Positions 46,814-58,137 are shown, counted from the stretch's first letter. The stretch is DNA of 64,000 bases from Actinostola sp. cb2023 (GCA_033675265.1 JAUJYZ010000974.1:409501-473500), one strand, 5' to 3'. Notes: generated from the letters alone by a model not told the origin. Numbers and translations are program-made.

Positions 46814-49800
46814 CACAGTGGAAAGGTGAAAATGATAAACCAAAAAAAAGATCAATATGGCAAAAACTCAAATCCACAATATCCTATAGTCCATAATGCT
46901 ACGGGTACCCCATCCTCCAAAAATGTGGACTTCTCCCCCAAGTCCAAAATTGCAAATTTCAACCCCCACTGGGAATATTTTCCTTGATCACTGTTTTCAA
47001 TAGTTCGCTTTGAAAGATGAACCCAATATAATTATGACATTCTTGTTTGCCTTTAGGTGCTGCAAGTCAGAAAACGAAACACAGATAATGTATTTGCAAT
47101 GAAGGTAAGACATAGCAAGTAAACTTGTTTGGCACTAGGGTCTCTTTGTACCAATAGGATGCAGAATCACTATTAATAATGGTAAAGGACTGAGTGGAGT
47201 CCAATTCGGTCTGTAATCATACGAGTGATAAACAAAATTGGACGACCGCGTAGCGGGAGTCCAATTTGTTTATCACGAGTATGATTACAGACAGAATTGG
47301 ACGACACGAAGTCCTGTTACCAATTAATCATAACTATTATAATTTCCGAGAAAAAGATCTTCATGATAAACAATGCTAAAATGCCCCAAAACAATGACGA
47401 TATTTTGGTGAAAAAGCGAGAAAAGTTTGTGAAAAATTTCTTGAGCGCACGCTCGATAGCGTAGTGATTGCGTGATAGCGCGCGCATTTTACTGAAAAGG
47501 TAAAATGTGATTGGCTCTTGCAACTGTCCGATTACAACTGTCCAATTAATGCTAAAATAGGACAGTCTCTCAACCAATCAGATTCGAGGAAATTGTAATA
47601 GTTATGATTAAACATATATATACTGACTGCAGTCACTGTAGCTCATACACTTGCACATTCAGAGAACTCCATAATTAGCTATCAAATGAAACTGCAATCT
47701 ATTTCATATTATTTTGCCTGAAGGCTTCCAGTTGTGATATGTGTTACAATAATAGTTTTATATATTAGCTAATTAAACCTCTGGGGATTATTTTATGGAG
47801 GAAATAAAGAATCACTGTAATGACAGGTGGACATGTACAATGTCAGGAGCCCATAAGTAGGAGCCTCCATCTACCGTACTGGGCTTGTGAGATGACCTGT
47901 GACCGGATCAGGCTATTTTTAGAACACCTTTTCCCGCGAACTAATCATCAATCAATAGGAATCCCCCATGGGAATTAAACATAGCCAATCAGCATCAATG
48001 AGGTAGATGATTTGTGTTTATTTGTGATATATGAACAAAGTGGCGGCCGAAGAAATTGGCGAAATTGAAGAAACTGAAAGTGAAGAGAGCGAAAATGATA
48101 GTGATAGTTACAGTGACTCTTTTGCAGAGTTTAGTACTTCATCGGAAAGTGACCAAGAGTCTTCAAGTTCGTGTTCTGTTTCTCAATGAACTAAAAAAAT
48201 ATCAAATAGTAAACCTACCAAGCCAAAAGCTAGAAACTCCGTAACAAAGCCGAAATCAAAAATCCCTGGTGTTAAAATTTCGCGGCAAAACTGGTGTTCT
48301 AAAAATAGCCTGATCCGGTCACAGGTCGTCTCACGAATACATCCCAGATGGAGGCTCCTACTTATGGGCTCCTGACAATGTACATTGTTTGGTAAGTTAT
48401 GTTGACAGAGTATACTCAGATAGTTGAAGCACTCTTAACTTAAAAGTACATTGTCAAGTATTGTTTGCGGTTTAGATTTTGAGCAAAGCAGAAATCATCA
48501 AAGAAAATGCCATCCAGCAATGTAAAGATGAAGTCAATATTCAGGTATAATTTGAACTCTATATATTTGAAAATTACACATTAATAATAAATGATCTTTA
48601 ATTAAATTTTATCATTTTCACTTCTTCAATTTATCATTTCTCCCATTCTCTTTCTTCAGATGAAAATTAATAATTTTCCGTTTCTCGTCAAGACCTGGTA
48701 TACTTGGCAGACAAAACACAATCTGTTTATTGGTTTGTATTTCTGTTGTTATAGACCCATGTGTATATAAATAGAATAGAATAGAACACTGGAAATGACA
48801 ATATAGTGATCATCGTGCTTGCTTGCTTGCTTGTGGGGGTGGGGGGGGTGGGGGAGTTTCTGGGGGGGGGGGGGGGGGGGGGTTTCTTCAAGGTAAAAAG
48901 GGTAGGGGTGACCATCGGAAAACCGAAAAAAAAATACCCGAAAAAAATACCCGAAAAAAATACCCTGAAAATACCAGCTCTTTAAAAATAAAATAATGTT
49001 CATTTCTGTGTTGGTAATTAAATCAGTCTAGACTGTGTAGAAAGTATAATGCCTTGTTAATGTTGATGAGATTCTGATAAAGTTGTTAATTTTAGTATCA
49101 GATTTCATTGATGGAAGTGATCTCTTCACTTTGTGGCTCCAAGAAAAGACACTACAAGAAGACCTAGTTCAACTGTATATATCAGAGCTTGCGTTAACAA
49201 TGGGTATGCTTATTAATCTTATGGTTCATTTAATAATTAATAATAATTTAATGATTTCTATTGCAATTTCATTCATTTCTTCGTTTATATTTTCATTTTT
49301 TCATTCATTCATTCATTTTTTCCTTCTATCTTTTCTTTCATTCTCATTTTATTTTTTAGACTTTCTTCACAAGTGTGGTGTTGTTTACAGGGATTTAAAG
49401 GTATGTGACAACCACATCAACTAAATCCCCAAATGACTGACTGATCACTTCTTCTAAATGACTGATCACTTCTTCTAAATGACTGATCACTTCTTCTAAG
49501 ATGACTTTGAATTCTTTCTACGTTATTGTATTTTTATCTTTAGGAACGTCTGTAACTGCAACTGTTTTTACTTTTTTAACAGCTTGAAAATGTGTTATTG
49601 GACAAAGAAGGTTAGAGAAGGTTGTGATCACTAATAGAGGGAATGGAACAGACATTAGTTTATTTAGTTTAATTTGTATTTCAGGACATATTAAGATTAT
49701 TGACTTCGGTTTATCCAAGCTCATGTCGAGGGAAGAAAAAACTAGCACAATATGTGGTACACTACAGTACATGGGTAAGTAACCTCCTTAATGTCTTATA

Positions 49801-52800
49801 ATTTTTTGTCTATCTTCTTCTAAAAGGATCCAATATTTTTATATCTTTTAATAATTAATTTCATTAATTTTAATTTTAGTTAATTAATTTTAATTAATTG
49901 AATTTTAATTAATTTTCTTGCAATTTATTAGCTCCAGAGACTTTGAAAGGTGAACAGTACAACTACTTGGTTGACTGGTGGGCATTAGGTGTTGTGATGT
50001 ATGTGTTACTAGTCGGCAAGGTAAGGAATAATCAAACAACATTACACTACTTTACTAACATTGTTTGGGTTCTTTATGAATCGTTTAGCTTGATTCAAAG
50101 TTATATCTAATATCTAAACCATCTATATTAATTCTCTGTCAAAGCCTATACAACAACGAAACGGAGAAATTAAATAATAATAAATAAGAATTCTTGAATG
50201 ATAAATAAATAAACATAGTCACTATTCTTCATTAACGTCTTGTATAAATACATGGCTGCTAGTTTTCATCATAACGCAAGTGTATATATTTTTCGTACTT
50301 TTCCGTAATCTCATGCAATATGTTCTTTATCATACTGTATGTACTAATCCGTACCTTGAATGGCCTGTAACGGTTAGATTTAGTAACAATAGGATTCGGG
50401 GATTCAGAGTAATCAATCATGCTCCGCGGTCCGATGTAATAAATGCGTAATACAGCGAAAATCGTAAAATAGATTTTTGTGAAGAATCGTAATCGAGTCG
50501 TCCAAGGCAAAAGCCTGTTTTTTTCTTGAGGCGCAAGCATAAGCAAAAGCTACAAGCTAGCACAAGAGGCGGGCCTGACGCAAGTATAAGCGCAAGCTAC
50601 AAGCTAGCACAAGAGACGGGCCTGACGCAAGTATAAGCACAAGCTACAAGCTAGCACAAGAGGCAGGTCTGACGCAAGTATAAGCGCAAGCTACAAGCTA
50701 GCACAAGAGGCAGGCCTGACGCAAGTATAAGCACAAGCTACAAGCTAGCACAAGAGGCGGGCCGGACGCAAGTATAAGCACAAGCTACAAGATAGCACAA
50801 GAGGCATGCCTGACGCAAGTATAAGCACAAGCTACAAGCTAGCACAAGAGGCAGGCCTGACGCAAGTATCACAAGCTACAAGCTAGCACAAGAGGCAGGC
50901 CTGACGCAAGTATAAGCGCAAGCTACAAGCTAGCACAAGAGGCAGGCCTGACGCAAATATGAGCGCAAGCTACAAGCTAGCACAAGAGGCAGGCCTGACG
51001 CAAATATGAGCGCAAGCTACAAGCTAGCACAAGAGGCAGGCCTGACGCAAATATGAGCGCAAGCTACAAGCTAGCACAAGAAGCAGGCCTGACGCAAATA
51101 TGAGCGCAAGCTACAAGCTAGCACAAGAGGCGGGCCTGACGCAAGTATAAGCGCAAGCTACAAGCTAGCACAAGAGGCAGGCCTGACGCAAATATGAGCG
51201 CAAGCTACAAGTTAGCACAAGAGGCAGGCCTGACGCAAATATGAGCGCAAGCTACAAGCTAGCACAAGAGGCGGGCCTGACGCAAGTATAAGCGCAAGCT
51301 ACAAGCTAGCACAAGAGGCAGGCCTGACGCAAGTATAAGCGCAAGCTACAAGCTAGCACAAGAGGCGGGTCTAACACAAGTATAAGCGCAAGCTACAAGC
51401 TAGCACAAGAGGCAGGCCTGACGCAAGTATAAGCACCAGCTACAAGCTAGCACAAGAGGCGGGCCTGACGCAAGTATAAGCACAAGCTACAAGCTAGCAC
51501 AAGAGGCAGGCCTGACGCAAATATGAGCGCAAGCTACAAGCTAGCACAAGAAGCAGGCCTGACGCAAATATGAGCGCAAGCTACAAGCTAGCACAAGAGG
51601 CGGGCCTGACGCAAGTATAAGCGCAAGCTACAAGCTAGCACAAGAGGCAGGCCTGACGCAAATATGAGCACAAGCTACAAGCTAGCACAAGAGGCAGGCC
51701 TGACGCAAGTATAAGCGCAAGCTACAAGCTAGCACAAGAGGCAGGCCTGACGAAAGTATAAGCGCAAGCTACAAGCTAGCACAAGAGGCGGGCCTGACGC
51801 AAGTATAAGCACTAGGATCAAACTTTGTCCTTTTCTTGTGTTTATGCTTGCGTCGAAGTAATAACCAGGCTTAGATTCTCTAGTGGTTCCATGGCACTAA
51901 TTCCCATTATGCGACACAATATAATTGGAATTCCTCTACCAAAACGGTTTCGACCGTAAGTAGCCATCTTTATGGACATACAGCGCGTTTGATTCTGATC
52001 TATAATTCTAATATACAAGACAATATGTTTTAATCTAGGCATGTTTGTTTTTAATGAGACGTACCGTACAACGCGTTTGATTCTATATTGTACTGACTAT
52101 TCTACAGTATCCATACGCTGTTTTCAAAGACCACCAGACACAGTCTAAAGTAGTACAAGAAACAGAATTTGACTTCCCTGATTCTTTGTCGACCAAATCG
52201 ATTAGTCTAATGAAACAGGTAAGAAAGAATAATGGTGATGTTAACGATAATTTTGTTATTAATGATGATGATGGTGGTGGTGGTGATGGTGGTGGTGATG
52301 GTGGCAATGTATGATGGTATAGAGTCGTTTTCGTATGAGTGGGAAGTAGTTACGGTTCATGCCGTGTCGTGACCAAGCATTCTGATTGGTTGATCAATGA
52401 TTTTGCATTAAACTGATTGGAATAATGAACTGTCGACGACGGTCTTTTTAGTCAGCGGGATTAAAATTGAATAACAATGGAGTGTAATTCTATTACAGCT
52501 TTTACAGAAGGATCCCAAACAGCGATTAAACTCGCTGGAGTCTCTCAAACGACACCCGTTTTTCATGGACTTTGCATTTGATGACGTTCTGGACAAAAAG
52601 GTCAGTGCAGAAACCCAGAAAATCCTACATATTACCATCGTTATCTAACTTTTTCACTTTTCTCCATACAGAAAGTGCCACTCAATGAAACAACGTTCAA
52701 AACATTACGACGACGTAGCGCGGCAGGTCGAACGTAAGTACGAAACACGTGATTGGTTCAGCGGCAAGAAACACGGCGCATGCGCACTGTTCAGTGCATA

Positions 52801-53228
52801 CCATGTCGCGCGTTTTTATCGCTTTAATTTTGTAAAAAAATGTCTCTGATTTATTCTGACTTTCTTTCTGCCCTTTAATTTGAAATCATACAGTAACTAA
52901 TTCTAATCGTGTTTGTGTGATTTCTAGCTTATTCCCTCGTCAAGTGGAACCAAGAAAAGACAGAAAAGTAAGAAAAATATTCTTGAGTTTTTTACATCTG
53001 ATTTCTGCTGGATTCGTATGTATTCATGATCTAAAATCCTACCTTTCGTTCTTCTAGTCTCGTCCACTGTCTTGGGCAAGTCCTGGCAGCTTCACAATAC
53101 ACGACAAAGTTGAGCTCGATTATCTTGTGGCTGATCTTGGTAGCTTCGGTGTGACGCCGTCCAGTACAGACAGACCAAATAAAACACCGCTGGCCACTGT
53201 TGGTGAATTATGTACAGCAGCGTCGTAG
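44560..53228 (+). CDS. RSKR: RSKR (SgK494)-like AGC protein kinase, glycine-loop exon disrupted
   Basis: Fifteen exons: 44560-44832, 46576-46606, 47057-47104, 48476-48544, 48660-48732, 49096-49203, 49360-49400, 49583-49610, 49685-49774, 49932-50020, 52108-52218, 52499-52600, 52672-52733, 52928-52967, 53058-53228. The start MGNLQT fits an N-myristoylation signal, as human RSKR begins MG. Seen in order: catalytic AMK (exon 3), CKDEV helix-C Glu, [31 protein letters not shown] (the Leu-Gln form typical of RSKR), DWWALGV, and [17 protein letters not shown] short tail replaces a full AGC hydrophobic motif. The first ATG after an upstream TTG-led extension was chosen. The 31-nt exon 2 encodes PIGKGAFA but ends out of phase with exon 3: the coding sum is 1336 nt, and four fewer would give 443 residues. 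Intron 10 holds a 47-bp satellite. Confidence 0.85.
46473..46810. repeat. Partial duplication of intron 1 end and exon 2 start, with poly-G
   Basis: The segment 46473-46582 (TGACTAATGAATTTTGTTTT through the acceptor TTTACAG and CTATTAGCCAATTGG) recurs at 46681-46775 (TGACTAATGTTGTTTTTGGC through TTTACAGCTATTAGCCAATA). The second copy then breaks into a run of more than 30 G. The acceptor and first bases of the glycine-loop exon are therefore present twice, the second time truncated. Confidence 0.85.
47190..47600. mobile_element. Inverted-repeat element in kinase intron 3
   Basis: An inner hairpin of ATCATACGAGTGATAAACAA with TTGTTTATCACGAGTATGAT flanks GGACGACCGCGTAGCGGGAG at about 47215-47295. 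The right side continues as a longer block ending near AACCAATCAGATTCGAGGAA. No coding sequence. Confidence 0.6.
47842..48376 (+). mobile_element. 535-bp terminal-inverted-repeat element carrying a small acidic ORF
   Basis: Ends GTCAGGAGCCCATAAGTAGG and CCTACTTATGGGCTCCTGAC are perfect complements. The repeat extends with small differences over about 90 bp each side through CAGGCTATTTTTAGAACACC and its partner. AAT flanks both ends (47839-47841 and 48377-48379), a possible 3-bp target duplication. It sits in kinase intron 3. The family is not assigned. Confidence 0.75.
48031..48189 (+). CDS. Small acidic Ser/Glu-rich ORF inside the TIR element
   Basis: A 52-codon frame starts at the ATG of GATATATGAACAAAG and is dominated by Glu, Ser and Asp (motifs [27 protein letters not shown]). 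It ends at a TGA and has no splice signals that I can support. Acidic Ser-rich N-termini occur in some DNA-transposon proteins (for example piggyBac- or PiggyBac-derived transposases), so it may be the surviving 5' end of a deleted transposase. Function unknown; it may be non-functional. Confidence 0.4.
   Translation: MNKVAAEEIGEIEETESEESENDSDSYSDSFAEFSTSSESDQESSSSCSVSQ
50530..51812. repeat. 47-bp satellite array, about 27 copies, in kinase intron 10
   Basis: The unit is GCAAGTATAAGCGCAAGCTA + CAAGCTAGCACAAGAGGCAG + GCCTGAC. Variants alternate between AAGTATAAGC and AAATATGAGC and between GAGGCGGGC and GAGGCAGGC, and the same variants recur in blocks, a sign of unequal exchange. The unit contains the near-palindrome GCAAGCTACAAGCTAGC. 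Confidence 0.96.
52321..52405. mobile_element. MITE family C, half element
   Basis: AGAGTCGTTTTCGTATGAGT followed by TTACGGTTCATGCCGTG and CATTCTGATTGGTTGATCAA is one arm of the family seen at 29257 and 40958, in inverted orientation. No matching second arm is found before kinase exon 12 (52499). Confidence 0.7.
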
Positions 53229-55271
53229 TCATGGGCTTCCTGTGGTAGACTAACCAAATAATACAAAGTCTCATTTTCTATGCGTTTCTTGTGTTCCGTC
53301 TACACTGTGATGATACACCATCATTGAATTACTGTCAAAAACTCCGTATCTGTGGCGGGATGTTATGGTTCATTTTAGTTTGCGTGACGGGCTTCCTGTG
53401 CGGGATACCTGTATCACAGAAACCCCACGTCGTCTGCGATTGGTTTATTATTTGGGCTTTTTATAGATGAACGGCTGCACTTCAATGTGTCTGGCCTGGT
53501 TACAAAGGCGGTCGGTGCATCCTTGGGTGCATCAGCAAATCCAATCAGCATTCTCGTACCCAGACCCTTCTCAGCTTTCTAAAGGGTTTGGGTACGAGAA
53601 TGATCCAATCAGGCGTTGATTTTGAAGGAAAAAAAAATAACATTTAAATTCGAGAATTAAATGAGAAAACGTTTAAAGGAGAGATATTTTATTAACATAC
53701 TTAATCACTATTTACTTTTAATTATAAGTAATAACTGTTCAAAAGTTATAGAGGTACTCGGATGTAGATGTTAAAATATTCCTTCGTTGAGTTAATGTTT
53801 ATTGTTTGTAGAGCGCAGTCATTATACCCGTGAAACAAAATCACAAAACTGTTTAATTGTTTTTATTTATGGAAAAATAGGTAACATCATTCTTCACGGC
53901 CTCTTATATTGAAATTAGTTTCTATTTAGTTGATAGTTTGGTGGTATTTGAAAAGTACTCTAACTATTTTATTTTTGTTTCACGGTTATAATGACTGCAC
54001 TCTATATTAATTATATCAGGTTTAGGTGTAGTATTTATATATGGCATTGACGTACTGCAACATCTCTTATTAACTAAAGTTATAATGAGATATTTGTAAG
54101 TCGTTCCATGAATACAAGTTGTTATAAGGTATATTATTATTTCAGTATCCATGATACTACGTTGTAGTAAGTTATCGTAAAGATCTGTTTATTAGTGTTG
54201 CCTATATATATAAGGTATAGATATATTATTATTATTTCAGTATCCACGATACTACGTCAGCTACGTTGTAGTAAGTTATAAAGATACATTACAACCTATC
54301 TGTTTTGTTTAAGTGTTGTTATAAGGTATATTATATCGTTTTTTGAGTTTCAGAAAAACTTAAATTGTAAAACGGTATCAGAGAATATATAGGATTTTAT
54401 TAGTATATTAATAGGCTAAAATGTGGTATTATTTGCTTCGTTGTTAAAAACATTCATAAATGAGTCGCCCTTGAGTCACACATTAAAGGTGAGATACCAG
54501 AGGGTCATGGGAGTTGTCTTCAGTCTTTATTTATGAAACAATGTAACCACAAGCCTGCATGGGTTTACCGCAAGTCTATATATAAAGCACAAGGGACAAT
54601 TTCTTATATGACAGGCTGTTGTGTGATAACGACCGAATTCTAGGACAGTATCTATACTAATATCTCCACCGCCAGCAGAGCAATGCTTTTTAAGATTTAC
54701 GACACAGGATAACTCAGCTTTCTGAGAAAGTGACCTATGAAAAAACGATGTCAGTTGTGATAAATGGAAGACAAAGCGAGCGCACCTAGACCATCTTAAC
54801 CATGTAATAGTTCAGTTTTATATCAGAACGGCCGTAACAACAGCTATTCTTCTTTTTACTATAGTGACGCCAGAACGGTCATTCAGCAATATGCATGCGC
54901 AGAGGCAAAACCTACGTGTACTCAACCTGATGAGAACTGAGGGTTCTCTGCTCTGGCGCTAATGCATGCTTACAGAGATAATCTAATACGGGGATTTTAC
55001 GCTAAGGAGAGCAGAAGGTTGGACTGAGTTTAATATTCAATTTACCTAGAAAATATCCAGGAAAATATGTCCGTCACGCATTAATTATCATAAATTATGA
55101 TGATGCGCTACGGGATAAATATTAATGCAACCAAACTAGATCCAAACTCTTTGATTGTGGTTTCAATCTCTTTAATGCAGCGTGTTAACTGTTTTGATAC
55201 CAACTGTACATGTTATAGTAGTAGTCTTAAAAGGCGTACAAACTGAATTCAGCACAGAATCATCGGTATCA
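53229..55271. other. Kinase 3' flank, no further gene
   Basis: After the kinase stop lie another single GGGCTTCCTGTGGTA repeat core (53235), a small hairpin ATTCTCGTACCCAGA with TGGGTACGAGAAT (53551-53603), and a direct duplication around TATTATTTCAGTATCCA (about 54131 and 54229). No exon set was found. Confidence 0.5.
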
Positions 55272-55277
55272 TTTATT
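55272..55277 (-). terminator. Polyadenylation signal AATAAA
   Basis: AATAAA on the minus strand, 80 bp downstream of the stop codon of the small secreted peptide gene (55357). It supports the chosen last exon. Confidence 0.55.
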
Positions 55278-55356
55278 ACAAAATATTAATGACTGTTTAA
55301 ATATAGATCTAAAGGTGTATATTCACTGGTACTGGTGATGAAGCCAATGTTCTTCG

Positions 55357-57786
55357 TTACTGGCCGTCTGTCTCTGCCTTAGTAGAGTCACTCATAAATC
55401 TGAAAATCACGTGAAAAATGAAGTAAATGACGATTTTGTATCAGATATGTCAGGAGCCCATATGGGCTCCTGGATATGTACAATCTATTGTGATTTGAAT
55501 TATTCATGAGTTTGATAAATATAGTGTATATTCCGTAGAACCCCGCAGTAACTCGAACTAATTTTATTTTCCCTTTGCTCAAAACAGCGTCAAATTTTCG
55601 GCCACTACTAAATAGCGTTATGCGTTATGAGTTATGAGTTATGAGTTATGAGTTATGAGTTATGAGTTATGAGTTATGAGTTATGAAGTTATATCAAGTT
55701 ATCAGTTGTTTCGAAGTTAGACCAAAAAAATATGTACGAAGTTGCAAATTTCTATTTTTAAAATCCTATAGCTGTTACAAAGAGTACAAAAGAGTACAAT
55801 ACTTGTATGTTTTGTGGATCTGCAAGGATAATGTCAATCAATACGAGAAATGTCACGCAAGTTGTAACCGAACAGCTTTGTTATATTTTCGCTCTTTCGA
55901 TTCTAACAAGCCCGCAACAGTGACAGTTTTTGGTGTCTGCATGGCTATGTTAGTGTTACATCTTGCGAGATGTCAATATATATAATATCATAATTTATGA
56001 ATGCTCTAAAATCCGGTATATTTTAAATATTACTGAATTTTAACTGATCACGCTAAAAAAAAAACCTTTGATCACTCGATCGCATGAATGCAATGCACCA
56101 TACAACCAGGGGGATCCAATCCCGGGGGGTACTCCTCCGATATATGCTATACGGGTATGTGCCGCGGGATAGGGTATGGTTTTTGAGCTCCTGGGTCTGG
56201 GATAGGGTATAGTTTTTGGACTTTTAGTCTAGGATGGGGTACGTTTTGGTCTGGTATAGGGTATGGTTTCCGCAATAAGGCCATTATCAATCGCTATCAG
56301 TTTACATATCTTTATCACGCTTTCAATCTGGGATAGGCAGTTTTTAAACTGTTTACCCTATCCCAGATTGAAAGCGTGATAAAGATATGTAAACTGATAG
56401 CGATTGATAATGGCCTTATTGCGGAAACCATACCCTATACCAGACGTCGTCGACACAAAATAAAAATAAAAAATAATAAAAAATAATAAAAAAAAGCTTT
56501 AGCCTGGGATAGGGTATGGAAAATCAAAATTTTAGGTCTGGGATAGGGTCAGGGTTTTGAGGTGTCCACGATGTGCGTTATTATTTTAATACTAAGAGCG
56601 TTACCATACATAGTGGGATAGAAGACGTCAGCCAGCGAAACATTTTTTACTGTTATCGTCTAAACCTCGCAAGATGTAACACTAACATAGCCATGCAGAC
56701 ACCAAAAACTGTCACTGTTGCGGGCTTGTTAGAAGCGAAAATATAACAAAGCTGTTCGGTTACAACTTGCGTGACATTTCTCGTATTGATTGACATTATC
56801 CTTGCAGATCCACAAAACATACAAGTATTGTACTCCTTTGTACTCTTTGTAACAGCTATAGGATTTTAAAAATAGAAATTTGCAACTTCGTACATATTTT
56901 TTTGGTCTAACTTCGAAACAACTGATAACTTGATATAACTCATAACTCATAATAACTCATAACTCATAACTCATAACGCTATTTAGTAGTGGCCTCAAAT
57001 TTTCCCCGTTTACTCGAACCCCCGCTAACTCGAACCATTTCCCGTTTCCCTTGGGAGTTCGAGTTAGCGGGGTTCTACGGCATTTTTCGTGGATCTACTT
57101 ACGACTCTGCCAGATTCTGCGGTCCAGGAGCATCAGCGACTTCCTATACGATATAGAAATTACTTGGTTGAGAATCAGTTTATCCACAAATTCTAGAGTC
57201 CAATATATTTCAATTCCTACGCAATAATCTTATACATTTGGGAATTTGCATTTGGGAATTGCCAGTGAGATAACTTCATCGAACTTTTATACATACTGTT
57301 TGTTCGGTTAGTCAAGTTCGATTTCATACAAAACACCATATTTTCTTACCTCATTTTTGCCAGTAGTATCATCAAACACGTTCTAAGTATTAAAAGACAT
57401 CGAGAAAATTACTAACAAATTACAAAACTGACAGTCACCGCTCTAAAGTTTGGGTTCTGAATCGAATCGAAGGAGTGATTCTTACAACAAAGGTATTACC
57501 ATTTTTAAGCCACTATAAACGCTAAAAAATAGTTAGAAACAAGCAGAATTAACAGTGGAAGGTACATGCATGCAGTGTAAGCTAGATGTATTTCTATTCT
57601 TGATTAAAGCGCCGAAGCACTGACGCAGCTACTACTCAGTACCTTTGCTTCCGTTAGAGCTGCCAAAGCTCCAGGCTCGTCCTCAGTTTCGGCAGTTTTG
57701 GCCTCATCGGCGGCAGCTTTCATTGGAGAACAGTAGTAGCACACAACCAAGACACTAAAAACGCAGACAAAAAGTGCTGTCTTCAT
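55357..57786 (-). CDS. Small acidic secreted peptide, complete
   Basis: Minus-strand exons: 57786-57643, 57382-57350, 57143-57103 and 55399-55357, all GT-AG and phase-matched, giving about 86 residues. Exon 1 has a signal peptide (MKTALFVCVFSVLVVCYYC) then an acidic Ala/Glu-rich stretch (DEAKTAETEDEPGA). Exons 2-4 continue acidic (TGKNE, EVADAPGPQNLAES, DSTKAETDGQ) and carry no cysteine, so this is not a disulphide-rich peptide. No family recognised; a secreted low-complexity, mineral- or matrix-associated or propeptide-like role is possible but unproven. Without splicing, exon 1 would read on for 12 codons to a stop at 57604, giving a 60-residue alternative. Intron 3 (about 1.7 kb) holds the foldback element at 55533-57080. 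Confidence 0.65.
55451..55472. repeat. Perfect 22-bp palindrome resembling joined transposon ends
   Basis: CAGGAGCCCAT is followed directly by ATGGGCTCCTG. Each half matches the terminal sequence of the TIR element at 47842-48376. It lies 52 bp upstream (on the minus strand) of the last exon of the small secreted peptide gene. Confidence 0.8.
55533..57080. mobile_element. 1.5-kb foldback element
   Basis: CCGTAGAACCCCGCAGTAAC at the left and GTTAGCGGGGTTCTACGG at the right. Arms of about 440 bp are near-identical reverse complements (both contain ATCAAGTTATCAGTTGTTTC and ATGTACGAAGTTGCAAATTT in opposite senses). A TTATGAG heptamer array differs in copy number between arms (about 55624-55685 versus 56935-56975). 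The centre carries GGGATAGGGTATGG repeats and its own hairpin at about 56250-56440. Frames of 70-100 codons within the arms have no recognised domain. Confidence 0.8.
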
Positions 57787-58137
57787 TTTGTAACAAGTCC
57801 AAGGATTTTAGTGATAGCGAGTAAGGTTACTGTTAGCCGAATCACTCAACTCTTCCCGTCTTATGGAATGCGGAGTTTCCGCAGTGAGCGATAATGTATG
57901 CAATTCTTTACGCACTACTGCCGGAGTAAAACTACTGAGCACTAGTTAGATATATTTGTAGTTTTACTTTACTGCAAATGTTCGATATTAGTTATTCTCA
58001 TTACCTCACATTGAGGTGGATTAAATTGGACTTGCCAGTCCGTTGTCCAATATTCAACAGAGAGTCTAAAGTCTGACTAGAGAGCTGATGTCGATAAATT
58101 TTTGTGTCCAATCGGCATGCAAACATTTTTCACGGTG

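Noticed and set aside
55683..55985. 100-residue frame with several Cys and Tyr
   Set aside because: It lies in one arm of the foldback element, is mirrored in the other arm in a different length, and has no known domain.
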